A stretch of DNA of 64,000 nt from Solibacillus isronensis (GCF_023715405.1 NZ_JAMBOC010000005.1:1-64000), one strand, 5' to 3'; positions 30,407 to 43,251 are shown, counted from the first letter of the stretch. Notes: generated by a model not told the origin, from the letters alone. Translations and numbers: made by a program.

Positions 30407-32392
30407 TTATAAAGCCTGTTTTATTATTTTTCTGTAATAATTGATTGTTAATGCGGCAAATATGATATACATGACGATATATAATGCCATTGTGACAAGT
30501 AGAGGCGTTGTCAATTCTGTACCGAATAAAAACCATCCGGATTTCACTGCGAAGTAGCTGTGCAATAGTCCGATCAGTAACGGTACACCAAAGTTAAATA
30601 ACTGTTTCATCATTATACCGCGCGTTAATTCCTCTTGTGTAAAACCGATTTTCCGAAGAATCTTGTAGGATTCCATCTCTTCATCCGCTTCAGACATTTG
30701 CTTAAAGTATAAAATGCTGCCCGTTGCCAGTAAAAATGCTAAACCTAGAAACGCAGTAGTAAATATTGTTGTCCCGTAAAGGTTTAAATTGTATTCAACA
30801 GTTGATCGTTGAGAACTCAGTTTATTGACTCCTCGGTTTGCTTCACCATCTTCATACAGTATATTGGCACCTGTTTGTTTATATAGTTTTTCTACAATTT
30901 GATATGTTTCATCATCAGCATCAATTAAGTTAATTGATGTTTGCTCTTTTGTTGTATAACCAATTGCATGTTCTTTATTTAGTTGCTGCAACTGTTCAAA
31001 AACCGTATCTTCAACGATAACAACAAAGCCACCTGCCGTAATACGCCAAGCTACAACCGATGTATCATTTACTTCCTTAACTTTTAAAGGAAATTGGTGT
31101 TCTTGATGCAAAAATGTTAAATCCAAAGGTGCTTCAAGCGGCATTATCTTTGCCTGAAAGCCGTTATACCCTGCAATAATTGCTTCGCCCTCTGAAAGCT
31201 TTACATCTGAGTCAAGCTGTTGGTAGTCCGAAAGCGGAATCATTAATACATCCGCTAATGTATTACCTTGAAGCATATCTATTATTTCACCAGAAAAGAA
31301 ATCTGTCATATCAAACTGTGCGCTTGTTAGTCTAAATGTCTTTTCCTCAAATGCTAATTCATTCTCCTCTAGCGCATCAATGAATGCCTCTTCACGTCCA
31401 TCTACTATTATATAATCTGCTGGAATTGAGTTTTCCGCCGTACTATTTGCTGAATAATAGCTAATGTAGGAAAGGGTGGTAATTGCAAGAGACACTGCTG
31501 TAATCACAGTAATGAGTGTAAGAGATTTAGCATTGCCTTTCATCCGGTGCATAATCGGTGTCAGCGCCAGAACATCAGTCAGGTTCAAATGCCCTTTCTT
31601 TCTTATACGAAACAGATTTAATATGAATGCAACCGAATAGCGGAATACAAAGTAAGTCCCGCCGATTGTCGTAGCTAAAATAATAATCATACTTAAAAAT
31701 AAGTTCGTTGTTTGCCCTGAAAATAATACCGTACTTTTATAGTAGCCATAAATAATCAAAGCCAACCCAATCGCACCCATCAACATCGGGAATACACTAA
31801 AGCGTTTTACACGCTCGTCCGCCTGTTTGGATGCATTAAATAACGAAAGCAATGTTGTTCTGTATACCATAAATGCCATTTGCACTAAAATGATTACTAA
31901 CAGAATGCCAAATACAATTAGCGTATTCACAACGGCAACTTTACTAATACTCAACGTTACAACCGCATCAAATTTTAATAGCTTCAGTAAAATCATCGCA
32001 AATAGACGTGAGCTTAAAAAGCCTAATAAAATTCCGGCGCTTACCGCACCAGCAAATAATAGGATGTTTTCAAAAGCGATTAGGCGTGTCACAAGCCCTT
32101 TTGTCATGCCGACCAATTGATACAAACCGATTTCCTTGCTGCGGCGCTTAATAAATAAGTGATTGGCATACAGTACGAAGAACAGTACGATAAAATACAG
32201 CATATACGAAGCCGCTTCAAATCCTGAAGCTGCGGTTCCGCTCGCTTTTGTCGCTTCAATAACCGACTCATTATACTGCAGTGTTACAAACGAGAAAAAC
32301 AGCGTCACACTGAAAATGAGTGCGAAAAAGTATAAATAATAGTGACGCATATTTTTTATCATGCTTTTAATAACGAGCTGTCTAAGCTTCAC
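30407..32392 (-). CDS. BceB-type ABC transporter permease
   Basis: A FtsX-like permease of about 661 aa with ten predicted membrane helices and a large extracellular domain (about residues 310-510) between helices 7 and 8, the Bce hallmark that binds antimicrobial peptides or their lipid II-cycle complexes. It also senses flux for the adjacent kinase. GTG 32392 is favoured (GGTGAG 7 bases upstream); GTG 32401 abuts its Shine-Dalgarno. It overlaps the ATPase gene by about 11 bp. The peptide specificity cannot be read from sequence. Confidence 0.88.
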   Translation of the reverse strand: MKLRQLVIKSMIKNMRHYYLYFFALIFSVTLFFSFVTLQYNESVIEATKASGTAASGFEAASYMLYFIVLFFVLYANHLFIKRRSKEIGLYQLVGMTKGLVTRLIAFENILLFAGAVSAGILLGFLSSRLFAMILLKLLKFDAVVTLSISKVAVVNTLIVFGILLVIILVQMAFMVYRTTLLSLFNASKQADERVKRFSVFPMLMGAIGLALIIYGYYKSTVLFSGQTTNLFLSMIIILATTIGGTYFVFRYSVAFILNLFRIRKKGHLNLTDVLALTPIMHRMKGNAKSLTLITVITAVSLAITTLSYISYYSANSTAENSIPADYIIVDGREEAFIDALEENELAFEEKTFRLTSAQFDMTDFFSGEIIDMLQGNTLADVLMIPLSDYQQLDSDVKLSEGEAIIAGYNGFQAKIMPLEAPLDLTFLHQEHQFPLKVKEVNDTSVVAWRITAGGFVVIVEDTVFEQLQQLNKEHAIGYTTKEQTSINLIDADDETYQIVEKLYKQTGANILYEDGEANRGVNKLSSQRSTVEYNLNLYGTTIFTTAFLGLAFLLATGSILYFKQMSEADEEMESYKILRKIGFTQEELTRGIMMKQLFNFGVPLLIGLLHSYFAVKSGWFLFGTELTTPLLVTMALYIVMYIIFAALTINYYRKIIKQAL

Positions 32393-33143
32393 TCTGCTCA
32401 CCGCCTAAAACACTTTGCGTATTCAAAATTTGCTGGAAAAACTCATTGCGCGATTTATCGCCCTTATACAGTTCCGTATAAATTTGGCCGTCTTTTAAGA
32501 ACAGTACACGCGAACAGAAACTTGCGGCAATGGCATCATGTGTAACCATCATAATCGTTGCGTTTTTTGCTTGATTAATTTTTGCTAAATTATCGAGCAG
32601 TGCAGTTGCGGCTTTTGAATCAAGTGCACCTGTTGGCTCATCTGCAAATACAAGTGATGGATTAGTTACTAGGGCTCGAGCTGCAGATGTACGCTGCTTT
32701 TGACCACCGGATATTTCATTCGGGTATTTTGTTAAAATATCCGCAATCCCTAAAATCGATACAAGCTCCTTTAAACGTTGCTCCGCTGCTGCTTTTGGAA
32801 TGGAACTAAGCGATAACGGCAACAGAATATTTTCCTTTACCGTCAACGTATCCAGTAAATTATAGTCCTGGAAGATGAAGCCGAGCTCATCACGTCTAAA
32901 CTTCGCTAATGTACGCTCCTTCATCCCTTGAAGCTTTTGCCCATTAATTTCGACAAATCCGTCTGTCACTTGGTCTATGGAGCACAGTACATTTAATAAT
33001 GTTGTTTTTCCTGAACCAGAAGCGCCCATAATACCGATAAATTCGCCTTTTTCTACTTCCAAATCTATGCCCTTTAATACTTCCTGTGCAAGCGAGCGCT
33101 TACCATATGTTTTTCGAACTTTACGTGCGATTAAAATGCTCAT
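32382..33143 (-). CDS. BceA-type ABC transporter ATPase
   Basis: A 253-aa ATPase with Walker [11 protein letters not shown]-loop [10 protein letters not shown], signature ISGGQKQR, Walker [13 protein letters not shown] and switch His in MVTHD, as in the MacB/LolD/BceA group. First gene of the transporter operon, 97 bp after the kinase gene. GAAAGGATGGG precedes ATG 33143. The order regulator-kinase-ATPase-permease matches BceRS-BceAB. Confidence 0.93.
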   Translation of the reverse strand: MSILIARKVRKTYGKRSLAQEVLKGIDLEVEKGEFIGIMGASGSGKTTLLNVLCSIDQVTDGFVEINGQKLQGMKERTLAKFRRDELGFIFQDYNLLDTLTVKENILLPLSLSSIPKAAAEQRLKELVSILGIADILTKYPNEISGGQKQRTSAARALVTNPSLVFADEPTGALDSKAATALLDNLAKINQAKNATIMMVTHDAIAASFCSRVLFLKDGQIYTELYKGDKSRNEFFQQILNTQSVLGGEQSEA

Positions 33144-33224
33144 TGTTTCCCATCCTTTCTTGTTAACTTTATTCTACATGTTCCGTTAATGGGAATCGTT
33201 TGATTTACATGACAAAAACGCGTG

Positions 33225-33246
33225 GTAAGTGACAAGTTCGTCACAT
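33225..33246 (-). promoter_or_regulatory. Candidate BceR-like operator
   Basis: GTGAC (33229-33233) and GTCAC (33240-33244) form a perfect inverted repeat with 6-bp spacer, in minus-strand context TGTGACGAACTTGTCACTT. This resembles operators of BceR-type regulators as I recall them. It covers the kinase stop codon and lies 85 bp before the transporter gene. A TAGAAT -10-like box follows at about 33168-33173 without a good -35, as for an activated promoter. Confidence 0.6.
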
Positions 33247-34215
33247 TCCAAGCGTTTTTTGATATTCATTCATTTTAGGGAAAGTAATTTTTACTGAAGT
33301 ACCTACCCCTTCTGTTGATTCGATTGCCAGAAGAATATGCAGTGATTGTGCCGCCTGTTTAGCAAGATACAGCCCCATCCCTGTTGCAGCACTCGTTTCA
33401 CGACCAATTGTTCCCGTGTAGGATTTGCGGAATACACGCGGCAAATCTTCACGCTTTATACCGATTCCGTCATCTTGAATGATGAGAACTGCCTGCTCAT
33501 TAACCATATGAGCGGATATTCTGATTTCCCCCCCGACATCACTATACTTTACCGCATTCGATAAAATTTGCCGTACGATAAAACCTAGCCACTTTGCGTC
33601 TGATTGTACAGTGAGGTCATCCACTTCCAGATCAATGGCGATTTGCTTTTCAAAACACCAGCTGCGCAATGCTTTAATTTCTTGGATAAGTACGTCCTTC
33701 ACCTTTACTTTTTCTATTCGGTTATCTAGCTCGATTGTCATAAGACGTGTTGCATGAAGCTGCTGGTCTAATAATAAATAAAGGCGCAGCCATTCATTTT
33801 CAATACGTTCCTTTACTTCGCTTTTCTCTACTTTTTCCATCAACAGCTGCATTGCCGTTAATGGGGATTTCATTTCGTGTACCCATGCTAAAAGTTCATC
33901 CTGCCGTTCTAGTACGATCTGCTTCTGTTCCTGTACTTTTCCATTCATATCAGCCAGCTGCTCTTTATAATCTTCATGGATAACATCATAGTAAGTTCCA
34001 TTAAAAAACTTCGCATACGGCTTCATCAATTTCCTGTCTTTCATATAGCGTAAGCTGAAATAACCGGCAACGAGCGTAAACCAAATGATGTTTAAATAGA
34101 GTAGTGAAACATCGTGGAAGCCTTTATCTAGAAATAGTATTAAATTCAATAGCAGCTGAAGAATGATGACAAATAGCATCATAGAAATATATTGTCTTAT
34201 AAACAAGCGGATCAT
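33241..34215 (-). CDS. BceS-type intramembrane-sensing histidine kinase
   Basis: A 324-aa kinase with two closely spaced membrane helices (about 10-30 and 37-55), almost no extracellular loop, a dimerisation domain with phospho-acceptor His113 in WVHEMKSPLT, and an ATPase domain with NAVKYS, DDGIGI and TGMGLYL. Such kinases do not bind peptides themselves but are activated by the Bce transporter. It overlaps the regulator gene by 4 bp. Confidence 0.93.
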   Translation of the reverse strand: MIRLFIRQYISMMLFVIILQLLLNLILFLDKGFHDVSLLYLNIIWFTLVAGYFSLRYMKDRKLMKPYAKFFNGTYYDVIHEDYKEQLADMNGKVQEQKQIVLERQDELLAWVHEMKSPLTAMQLLMEKVEKSEVKERIENEWLRLYLLLDQQLHATRLMTIELDNRIEKVKVKDVLIQEIKALRSWCFEKQIAIDLEVDDLTVQSDAKWLGFIVRQILSNAVKYSDVGGEIRISAHMVNEQAVLIIQDDGIGIKREDLPRVFRKSYTGTIGRETSAATGMGLYLAKQAAQSLHILLAIESTEGVGTSVKITFPKMNEYQKTLGM

Positions 34216-34892
34216 GCATCCACCGCCAAATAGCCAAGGCCTTTTTTCGTCATAATCACATTGATTAGCCCAATATCCTCTAAACGTTGGCGTAAGCGGT
34301 TTACATTGACCGTTAATGTATTGTCGTTTACAAAGCGTTCATCATCCCATAATTTACGCATTAGTTCATCCCGGGAGACGATTTGCCCTTTTGCCTTGAC
34401 CAGCACCTTTAAAATAAACAACTCATTTTTTGTCAACTCTACCTGTTTATCTTTATAATGAACAATTGCGCGGTCATAATGAATTTCAGCTCCATACCAT
34501 TTTTCAATATCACTTTGCTGTGCTTCCTGGTAATTATATGCACGACGAAGCAATGCTTGTACTTTTGCGACTAATACTTCTGTATGGAAAGGTTTTTGCA
34601 CAAAGTCATCTGCTCCCATTTGCATCGCCATGATCATGTCCATCGGGTGATCGCGTGAAGAAAGAAATAAAATAGGGACATTCGATACCGCCCTTATTTC
34701 ACGACACCAATGGAAGCCGTCAAATGCAGGCAACTGAATATCAATAATAACAAGCTGAGGCTCTTCTTCTTTAAATGTCACCATTATGTGTTGAAAGTCT
34801 TTCGGTCCAATTACTTGAATATTCCATTGTGCTAATCGTTCACCTATGAGTTCAAATATGGAGACATCATCCTCTATTAATAATACCTTCAA
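34212..34892 (-). CDS. BceR-type OmpR-family response regulator
   Basis: A 226-aa regulator: receiver domain (LLIEDD, phospho-acceptor Asp51 in IIDIQLP, Lys in QKPF) and a winged-helix DNA-binding domain (about 130-226, LTKNELFILKVL, VNRLRQRLEDI). It should activate the downstream transporter genes through the inverted repeat at 33229-33244. First gene of the module, divergent from the LysR gene. Confidence 0.93.
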   Translation of the reverse strand: MKVLLIEDDVSIFELIGERLAQWNIQVIGPKDFQHIMVTFKEEEPQLVIIDIQLPAFDGFHWCREIRAVSNVPILFLSSRDHPMDMIMAMQMGADDFVQKPFHTEVLVAKVQALLRRAYNYQEAQQSDIEKWYGAEIHYDRAIVHYKDKQVELTKNELFILKVLVKAKGQIVSRDELMRKLWDDERFVNDNTLTVNVNRLRQRLEDIGLINVIMTKKGLGYLAVDA

Positions 34893-35011
34893 AGAACACC
34901 ACTCCTTCTATATACTTCCATTATACAAAAAACTAACAGTCCAACCCTTACAAACTTTGCTATAATCAATTCAATTACAGGAATTATAGGTGAAGAGGTG
35001 GGGAAAGAAAA

Positions 35012-35899
35012 ATGGATCTACGCCAAATCAAATATTTTGTTGAAGTAGCCAAGCATTTAAGTTTTACAAAGGCAGCAGCAACATTACATGTGTCACAGCC
35101 ATCTATTAGTAAAGCAATCCAAAACTTTGAGTCAGAGCTAGGTGTACCGCTGTTTTACCGTTCATCCAAACAGCTTGAGCTGACGGATGCCGGTCAGGCC
35201 GTTCTTGTGAATTCAATGCAAGTACTTGAATCATTTCAAAATCTGCGTTCGGAATTAACAGATTTGATGGAACTAAAGAAAGGACAAATCCGTATCGGCA
35301 TTCCACCGATCGTTGGGGCCGAGTTTTTTTCAAAATTGATTAGCTATTATAAAGAGCTTAATCCATATATCGAAATTTTATTAACGGAAGTCGGAACGAA
35401 GCGCATACGCCAGGAAATTGAAGCTGGTGAACTGGATGTCGGATTAGTATGCAGTGTAACTTCCTCGAACGAATCTTTGGAAACAATACGTTTTTTAAAA
35501 GACCCTTTGATGTTAATCGTCCATGAAAGTCATCCTTTAGCTGCAAACGAAACGATACAGCTAAGTGAACTAGCGAATGAGACTTTTATTATTTACCGGA
35601 AAGATTTTATTTTGTATGACCGTATTATCGAGGAGTGCTCCAAACAAGGTTTCTTCCCTACAATTGCCTGTGAAACGACTCAGAAAGATCTATTTATCGA
35701 AATGGTTCAGGCAAAATTGGGGATTGCGCTGCTTCCGAAAAAACTTGCCGAAAAAATTCCGTACAATTCGATTAAATGCATCCCTTTTCAGGAAGAATCA
35801 ATCTATCTTGAACTGGGGGTTACGTGGAAGAAAAATAAATACTTGCCTTTTGCTGTACGGGAATTTATTAAACTTGCCCGGGAATTTGTTGCCCAATAA
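35012..35899 (+). CDS. LysR-family transcriptional regulator
   Basis: A 295-aa regulator: N-terminal winged helix-turn-helix (FVEVAKHLSFTKAAATLHVSQPSISKAI, seen in part) and a periplasmic-binding-like effector domain (about 90-295). It resembles the CidR/YwbI and CynR subgroup, but no cidAB-like gene is adjacent. It is divergent from the Bce regulator gene and convergent with the chemoreceptor gene. AGGTGGGG precedes ATG 35012; TATAAT at about 34962-34967 may be its -10. The target genes are unknown. Confidence 0.88.
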   Translation: MDLRQIKYFVEVAKHLSFTKAAATLHVSQPSISKAIQNFESELGVPLFYRSSKQLELTDAGQAVLVNSMQVLESFQNLRSELTDLMELKKGQIRIGIPPIVGAEFFSKLISYYKELNPYIEILLTEVGTKRIRQEIEAGELDVGLVCSVTSSNESLETIRFLKDPLMLIVHESHPLAANETIQLSELANETFIIYRKDFILYDRIIEECSKQGFFPTIACETTQKDLFIEMVQAKLGIALLPKKLAEKIPYNSIKCIPFQEESIYLELGVTWKKNKYLPFAVREFIKLAREFVAQ

Positions 35900-35938
35900 A
35901 AAAGTTGCCTAGAAAGTTTCAGTACCTCTAGGCAACCA
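35900..35938. terminator. Terminator between LysR and chemoreceptor genes
   Basis: GTTGCCTAGA (35904-35913) pairs perfectly with TCTAGGCAAC (35927-35936). A T6 run on the minus strand makes it best for the chemoreceptor gene, though it may serve both. Confidence 0.85.
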
Positions 35939-35940
35939 TT

Positions 35941-36762
35941 TTATAATTTATTGGCATATTCATTTAACTGCGAAGACATCATTTGAATTTCCTTCACAAA
36001 ATCGGAAACTTGTTGAATAGACTCGCTCTGTAATGTTCCGATAGTGGAAATTTGAGCAATAGACTTCGTAATATTTTGTGTAGCCTCATTAATTTGGTTC
36101 ATCGTTTCTCTAATTTTTTGTGTTGATTCAATTGTTTCCTTCGAAAATTTGCGGATTTCCGTCGCTACGACTTCAAAGCCTCTCCCTTTTTCACCTGCTC
36201 GGGCAGCTTCGATCGCTGCATTTAATCCAAGCAAATTCGTTTGGTCCGCCATACGTTTCAATAATGTTAAAATGTCGGAAGTCTGTTGAACATTCCTTTC
36301 AGCCTGCTTTGATTGTTGCAGTAGCTCGTTTGCCGCCTCCCTCAAGCTTGTAGAACCATCCGCAATACTGCCAATCTGTTCGTTCGCATGTGTTAAAGAA
36401 CCTGTTATTGCTTGGGAAATTTCTATTAATTCCGAATGCTTTCTTACTTGGACAGCAATTCCTCCAATTGTTTTACCTGTTTTATCGTATAATGGCGTTG
36501 CAGTCCCGATAAATTCAAAACCATAATAATCGGCTGGTACAACTGCTTCTAAACGACGGCTTTTCTTTAATGCAATCATTAACGGCTCTTCAGAATGTAA
36601 TTTTTGGCCTATTCGGATCTTCAAGTCTAAGTCTTTAGCCGGGAAATAGGCTACAAACTTTTCGATATCACATACCCCAATCGATACGTCTGTTGGAATA
36701 GCATCTTTCACGATCGGTATCAATGAAATAAGCGCATCTAATGATTCAATTTTATTTAGCAT
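35941..36762 (-). CDS. Soluble methyl-accepting chemotaxis-type receptor (YfmS-like)
   Basis: A 273-aa cytosolic receptor with no membrane helix and no HAMP. Residues 1-120 form a small PAS/Cache-like sensor ([24 protein letters not shown]), followed by a short antiparallel signalling coiled coil with the conserved tip ([21 protein letters not shown]). The length and layout match B. subtilis YfmS. The ligand is unknown. It lies next to malate synthase G but has its own terminator. Confidence 0.88.
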   Translation of the reverse strand: MLNKIESLDALISLIPIVKDAIPTDVSIGVCDIEKFVAYFPAKDLDLKIRIGQKLHSEEPLMIALKKSRRLEAVVPADYYGFEFIGTATPLYDKTGKTIGGIAVQVRKHSELIEISQAITGSLTHANEQIGSIADGSTSLREAANELLQQSKQAERNVQQTSDILTLLKRMADQTNLLGLNAAIEAARAGEKGRGFEVVATEIRKFSKETIESTQKIRETMNQINEATQNITKSIAQISTIGTLQSESIQQVSDFVKEIQMMSSQLNEYANKL

Positions 36763-36865
36763 ATTTAACTCTCTTCTTTCCTATCACTAAAATTACTATA
36801 TTGTTACTATTATACCATTTTTTCTATAAATCGAGCGAATTTCCGTCAACTTTTAATGCTTAAAC

Positions 36866-36902
36866 AAAAAAGACTACTATTTCAGAAGAAATAGCAGTCA
36901 CT
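36866..36902 (-). terminator. Terminator after malate synthase G
   Basis: GACTACTATTTC (36872-36883) and GAAATAGCAGTC (36888-36899) form an 11-of-12 bp stem with a 4-base loop, followed by TTTTTT on the minus strand. Confidence 0.9.
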
Positions 36903-36911
36903 TAGAAAATC

Positions 36912-39089
36912 TTATGCGTTTACTTTTTGTTTGGCTTTAGCTTCAATACGCTTTTTGTGTAAAATTGGCTCTGTGTATCCATTTGGCTGATCATAACCTT
37001 TAAATATCAATTCGCTTGCCGCTTGGAAAGCTACGGATTCCCCGTAGTTTGCTGACATTGGCAAGTATTCCGGATCATCGGCATTTTGCTCGTCTACAAC
37101 TTTTGCCATACGGTTCAACGATTCCTCTACTTGTTCTTTCGTACAAATACCGTGATGCAGCCAGTTCGCTACATGCTGACTTGAAATACGCAACGTTGCG
37201 CGGTCTTCCATTAAGCCGATATCATTAATATCCGGCACTTTCGAACAGCCCACACCATGTTCCACCCAGCGAACAACATAGCCTAGAATTCCTTGTACAT
37301 TATTATCAAGCTCATGTTGAATTTCTTCCGGTGACCAGTCTGTATTTGCAGCAACAGGAATTTCCAAAATCGCATCCTGTAAATCTTCCGATGTCACAAT
37401 ACCTTTTTGAACATCTTTAACATTTACTTCATGGTAGTGAGTGGCATGTAAAGTGGCTGCTGTCGGCGAAGGTACCCAGGCAGTATTCGCTCCTGCTTTC
37501 GGGTGGTTGATTTTTTGCTCAATCATATCCGCCATTAAGTCCGGCATTGCCCACATACCTTTACCAATTTGTGCACGGCCTTGTAAGCCCGCATTTAACC
37601 CAACAACGACATTGGATTTTTCATAAGAAGTTAACCATGTTGATGTTTTCATTTCGCCTTTGCGAATCATTGGACCTGCTTCCATCGATGTATGGATTTC
37701 ATCACCTGTACGATCCAGGAATCCAGTATTAATAAATACGATACGGTTTTTCACTTCACGAATACATGCTTTTAAGTTAAGTGATGTACGACGCTCTTCA
37801 TCCATGACACCGATCTTTAACGTGAAACGTTCCAACCCGATTAAATCTTCTACACGCTCAAATAGCTTATTTGCAAACGCTACTTCTTTTGAGCCGTGCA
37901 TTTTCGGTTTTACAATATAAATAGAACCTTTTTGTGAGTTTTTATACTGGCCATTACCGATTACTTCATGCTTCGCTATTAAGCTCGTTATGACACCATC
38001 GATTATTCCTTCAGGCACTTCACTACCATCTTTATCTAAAATAGCCGGATTTGTCATTAAGTGACCTACATTGCGGATAAACATTAATGAGCGTCCGTTT
38101 AATGTTACCTCATCACCATTGACTCCCGTATATACACGGTCAGGATTTAGTGTACGCGTTACCGTTTTTGAGCCTTTTTCAAAGGTTGCCGTCAAGTCGC
38201 CTTTCATTAGCCCTAACCAGTTCGAATATACTTCAACTTTATCTTCTGCATCTACTGCTGCTACCGAGTCCTCGCAGTCCATAATTGTTGTAATTGCGGA
38301 CTCTAAATAAATATCTTTTACACCAGCTGCATCGTCTTTACCGATTGGATGATTGCGGTCGATTTGAATTTCAATGTGTAAATCATTATTTTTAAGTAAA
38401 ATTGCAGTCGGCTGTTCTGCTGTTCCTTTATAGCCCACTAACTTTTCAGGTTCCGTCAATGTCGCTGTTTCACCATTTGCAAGTGTCACTACTAATTGGC
38501 TTTCTGCAATTTTATAAGTTGTCGCTTCTTTATGTGAGGCTGATGTTAAAGGAGCTGCTTGATCTAAAAATAGTTTCGCATAATCGATTACTTTGTTACC
38601 ACGGATCGGATTATAACCCTTACCTGCTTCAGCACCATCTTCATCACTGATGGCATCTGTACCATAAAGTGCATCATAGAAACTTCCCCAACGTGCATTG
38701 GCAGCATTAATCGCATAACGTGCATTGCTTACAGGTACAACTAATTGCGGACCTGCCTGATATGCAATTTCTGCATCCACATTTTCAGTTTCCACTTGAA
38801 AATCTTCTACTTTTATTTCTACATAACCGATTTCTTCTAAAAATGCTTTATAGTCAGCAAATTGGAAATTCCCCTTATTTCCTTTATGCCATTCATTAAT
38901 ATGAGCCTGCAGTGTATCCCGATGAGCAAGTAATGCCTTATTTTCAGGTGCCAGCTCATGAACCAGCTGATCAAAGCCGTTCCAAAATGCCGTTTGCTCT
39001 ACTCCGCTATTTGGCAATACTTGTTCATTAATAAACTGAAATAATACTTCCGCTACTTGTAAGTTCCCCACTTGCACATAATTTGTCAC
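36912..39089 (-). CDS. glcB: Malate synthase G
   Basis: A 725-aa single-chain TIM-barrel enzyme condensing glyoxylate and acetyl-CoA to malate. Recognisable parts: [17 protein letters not shown] near residue 130, [15 protein letters not shown] (metal-binding acidic residues), [19 protein letters not shown] with the conserved Arg, and [18 protein letters not shown] at the C-terminus. Start codon GTG behind AAGGGGG. Isocitrate lyase is not nearby, so it may serve glycolate or glyoxylate use rather than a local glyoxylate-shunt operon. A TATAAT box lies at 39155-39160, but its -35 is weak. Confidence 0.95.
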   Translation of the reverse strand: MTNYVQVGNLQVAEVLFQFINEQVLPNSGVEQTAFWNGFDQLVHELAPENKALLAHRDTLQAHINEWHKGNKGNFQFADYKAFLEEIGYVEIKVEDFQVETENVDAEIAYQAGPQLVVPVSNARYAINAANARWGSFYDALYGTDAISDEDGAEAGKGYNPIRGNKVIDYAKLFLDQAAPLTSASHKEATTYKIAESQLVVTLANGETATLTEPEKLVGYKGTAEQPTAILLKNNDLHIEIQIDRNHPIGKDDAAGVKDIYLESAITTIMDCEDSVAAVDAEDKVEVYSNWLGLMKGDLTATFEKGSKTVTRTLNPDRVYTGVNGDEVTLNGRSLMFIRNVGHLMTNPAILDKDGSEVPEGIIDGVITSLIAKHEVIGNGQYKNSQKGSIYIVKPKMHGSKEVAFANKLFERVEDLIGLERFTLKIGVMDEERRTSLNLKACIREVKNRIVFINTGFLDRTGDEIHTSMEAGPMIRKGEMKTSTWLTSYEKSNVVVGLNAGLQGRAQIGKGMWAMPDLMADMIEQKINHPKAGANTAWVPSPTAATLHATHYHEVNVKDVQKGIVTSEDLQDAILEIPVAANTDWSPEEIQHELDNNVQGILGYVVRWVEHGVGCSKVPDINDIGLMEDRATLRISSQHVANWLHHGICTKEQVEESLNRMAKVVDEQNADDPEYLPMSANYGESVAFQAASELIFKGYDQPNGYTEPILHKKRIEAKAKQKVNA

Positions 39090-39235
39090 TATTAAATCCC
39101 CCTTTTAAATGAACATTTCTAATAATTAATTAGAATCCCCTGTTCTTACATTTCATTATACAAGAGGCATGATATATATATGAAATACATATATTGAATA
39201 AACATTATGCTTTTACGCTATAAAGGGTATAAAAA

Positions 39236-39270
39236 AAACACCTTGCAAGCGTCCCTGCAAGGTGTTTTTA
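39236..39270 (-). terminator. Terminator after tuf
   Basis: AACACCTTGCA (39237-39247) and TGCAAGGTGTT (39255-39265) form an 11-bp stem followed by eight Ts on the minus strand. It closes the str cluster. Confidence 0.95.
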
Positions 39271-39292
39271 GAAAATTAGCGATTAGCTAAAA

Positions 39293-40480
<1,188 letters not shown>

Positions 40481-40541
40481 TAGAAAATGCCTCCTCAGAG
40501 ATAGGTTTTATTTTTTTAAAAATTATTTATTCTAAGATGCC

Positions 40542-40568
40542 GACTATAAACGGGCCCCATCTATAGTC
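40542..40568. other. Palindrome in the fusA-tuf gap
   Basis: GACTATA (40542-40548) and TATAGTC (40562-40568) form a perfect inverted repeat around a GGGCCC core. A TTGACT lies 5' of it on the minus strand (40576-40571), with TTTATA 18 bp on, so it may mark an extra tuf promoter or an mRNA-processing structure. Confidence 0.4.
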
Positions 40569-40620
40569 AGTCAATCATAGCTTACAAATTATTTATACTT
40601 GATGCAAGGTGAAATTTCAA

Positions 40621-42699
40621 TTATTCACCTTTATTTTTTTTGATGATATCTTCTGCAATTGATTTTGGTACTTCTTCATAGTGATCGAACGTCATTGAGA
40701 ATACACCGCGACCTTGAGTTGCAGAACGTAAAGTTGTAGCATATCCGAACATTTCAGATAGTGGAACCATAGAACGTACTACTTGAGAGTTACCACGAGC
40801 TTCCATACCCTCTACGCGACCGCGACGAGCAGTAATGTTACCCATAATATCACCAAGGTACTCTTCTGGAATTACAACTTCTACTTTCATCATTGGCTCT
40901 AAGATAACTGGGTTACATTTTTTAGCTGCTTCTTTTAAAGCCATAGATGCAGCGATTTTGAACGCCATTTCACTTGAGTCAACATCATGGTAAGAACCGA
41001 ATACTAATTTCGCTTTAATGTCGATTAGTGGGTAACCAGCAACAACACCGCGGTCAAGAGAGTCACGTAGACCCGCTTCTACTGCAGGGATGTATTCACG
41101 AGGTACAACACCACCAACGATAGCGTTTTCGAATTCGAAACCTTTACCCTCTTCGTTTGGAGAGAACTCGATCGTTACGTCACCGTATTGACCGCGACCA
41201 CCAGATTGACGAGAGAATTTACCTTGAACTTTAGCTTCGCTACGGAATGTTTCACGGTAAGATACCATTGGAGCACCCACGTTAGCTTCAACTTTAAATT
41301 CACGTTTCATACGGTCAACTAAGATATCAAGGTGAAGTTCACCCATACCAGAGATGATTGTTTGACCTGTTTCAGTGTCAGTATGTGCACGGAATGTTGG
41401 ATCTTCTTCTTGTAGTTTTTGTAAAGCTTGACCCATTTTATCTTGGTCAGCTTTTGATTTTGGTTCTACAGAAAGAGAGATAACTGGTTCTGGGAATTCC
41501 ATTGACTCTAAGATAACAAGGTTTTTCTCGTCACATAGAGTATCACCTGTTGTAGTATCTTTAAGACCTACAGCAGCAGCGATATCACCAGAGTATACTT
41601 TTGCGATCTCTTCACGAGAGTTAGCGTGCATTTGTAGGATACGTCCTACACGCTCACGTTTACCTTTAGAAGAGTTTTGTACGTAAGAACCAGCTTCTAA
41701 TGTACCTGAGTACACACGGAAGAATGTTAACTTACCTACGAATGGGTCTGTCATTACTTTGAATGCAAGAGCTGAGAACGGCTCATCATCAGAAGAATGG
41801 CGGATGATTTCTTCTTCACCGTCAACGTCAGTACCTTTAATAGCTTCTACGTCAGTTGGAGCTGGTAAGTAATCAACAGCAGCATCTAACATTTTACGAA
41901 CACCTTTGTGTTTGAATGCTGTACCACAAAGTACTGGGTAGAATTCTACCGCGATAGTAGCTTTACGGATTGCTGCTTTTAATTCTTCTTTAGTAATTTC
42001 TTCGCCTTCTAAGTATTTCTCCATAAGTTCTTCATCAACACTTGCAACAGCGTCGATTAGCTTCTCACGGTACTCTTCAGCTTGATCCATGAATTCTGCA
42101 GGGATTTCTCCTACAGTTACGTCTGTACCTTCATCGTTGCCGTAGAAAGTAGCGTTCATTTCGATTAAATCGATAATTCCTTTGAACTCGTCTTCAGCAC
42201 CGATTGGTAATTGCACTGGGTGAGCATTAGCTTGTAAACGCTCATGTAATGTACCTACAGAATATAGGAAGTCAGCTCCCATTTTATCCATTTTGTTAAT
42301 GAATACGATACGAGGAACTCCGTATGTTGTAGCTTGACGCCATACTGTTTCAGTTTGAGGCTCAACACCAGATTGAGCATCTAATACTGTTACAGCACCA
42401 TCAAGTACGCGTAAAGAACGTTCAACTTCAACAGTGAAGTCTACGTGTCCTGGAGTATCGATGATGTTAATACGGTGACCATTCCATTGAGCTGTTGTTG
42501 CAGCAGAAGTGATTGTGATACCACGCTCTTGTTCTTGCTCCATCCAGTCCATTTGAGAACCGCCATCATGTGTTTCACCGATTTTGTGAATCTTACCAGT
42601 GTAATAAAGGATACGCTCAGTAGTTGTTGTTTTACCAGCATCAATGTGAGCCATGATCCCAATATTACGTGTATTCTCTAGAGAGAATTCGCGTTTCAT
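40621..42699 (-). CDS. fusA: Elongation factor G
   Basis: A 692-aa translocation GTPase: G1 [34 protein letters not shown], then domains II-V. Normal length; between rpsG and tuf. AAGGAG precedes ATG 42699. Confidence 0.99.
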   Translation of the reverse strand: MKREFSLENTRNIGIMAHIDAGKTTTTERILYYTGKIHKIGETHDGGSQMDWMEQEQERGITITSAATTAQWNGHRINIIDTPGHVDFTVEVERSLRVLDGAVTVLDAQSGVEPQTETVWRQATTYGVPRIVFINKMDKMGADFLYSVGTLHERLQANAHPVQLPIGAEDEFKGIIDLIEMNATFYGNDEGTDVTVGEIPAEFMDQAEEYREKLIDAVASVDEELMEKYLEGEEITKEELKAAIRKATIAVEFYPVLCGTAFKHKGVRKMLDAAVDYLPAPTDVEAIKGTDVDGEEEIIRHSSDDEPFSALAFKVMTDPFVGKLTFFRVYSGTLEAGSYVQNSSKGKRERVGRILQMHANSREEIAKVYSGDIAAAVGLKDTTTGDTLCDEKNLVILESMEFPEPVISLSVEPKSKADQDKMGQALQKLQEEDPTFRAHTDTETGQTIISGMGELHLDILVDRMKREFKVEANVGAPMVSYRETFRSEAKVQGKFSRQSGGRGQYGDVTIEFSPNEEGKGFEFENAIVGGVVPREYIPAVEAGLRDSLDRGVVAGYPLIDIKAKLVFGSYHDVDSSEMAFKIAASMALKEAAKKCNPVILEPMMKVEVVIPEEYLGDIMGNITARRGRVEGMEARGNSQVVRSMVPLSEMFGYATTLRSATQGRGVFSMTFDHYEEVPKSIAEDIIKKNKGE

Positions 42700-42780
42700 A
42701 GGAAATTTCTCCTTCCATATTGGGTTAACTGTATAGATGGTAAAAATCTTAGCCCCAGCAATGCTAGAGCAAAGATCAAA

Positions 42781-43251
42781 TTACCAACGGTAGTGAGCGA
42801 ATGCTTTGTTCGCTTCTGCCATTTTGTGCATATCTTCACGTTTCTTAACTGAAGCACCTGTGTTGTTAGATGCATCTAAGATTTCGTTAGCTAAGCGCTC
42901 TTCCATCGTTTTTTCTCCACGAAGACGAGCGTAGTTTACTAAATAACGTAAACCTAAAGTTGTACGACGTTCTGGACGAACTTCTACAGGTACTTGGTAG
43001 TTAGAACCACCAACACGACGAGCACGTACTTCTAGTACAGGCATTACGTTGTTTAAAGCAGCTTCAAATACTTCTAAAGCATTTTGACCCGAACGCTCTT
43101 GAACTAATTCAAAAGCTCCGTATAAAATCTTTTGAGAAGTACCTCTTTTACCATCAATCATCATTTTGTTGATTAAACGAGTTACTAGTTTTGAATTATA
43201 AAGTGGATCTGGTAACACGTCACGTTTGGAAACAGGACCTTTACGAGGCAT
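42781..43251 (-). CDS. rpsG: Ribosomal protein S7
   Basis: A 156-aa head-assembly protein, [21 protein letters not shown], with the C-terminal [16 protein letters not shown] 43251 follows AAAGGAGG; a 6-codon in-frame extension through that site is rejected. Confidence 0.97.
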   Translation of the reverse strand: MPRKGPVSKRDVLPDPLYNSKLVTRLINKMMIDGKRGTSQKILYGAFELVQERSGQNALEVFEAALNNVMPVLEVRARRVGGSNYQVPVEVRPERRTTLGLRYLVNYARLRGEKTMEERLANEILDASNNTGASVKKREDMHKMAEANKAFAHYRW

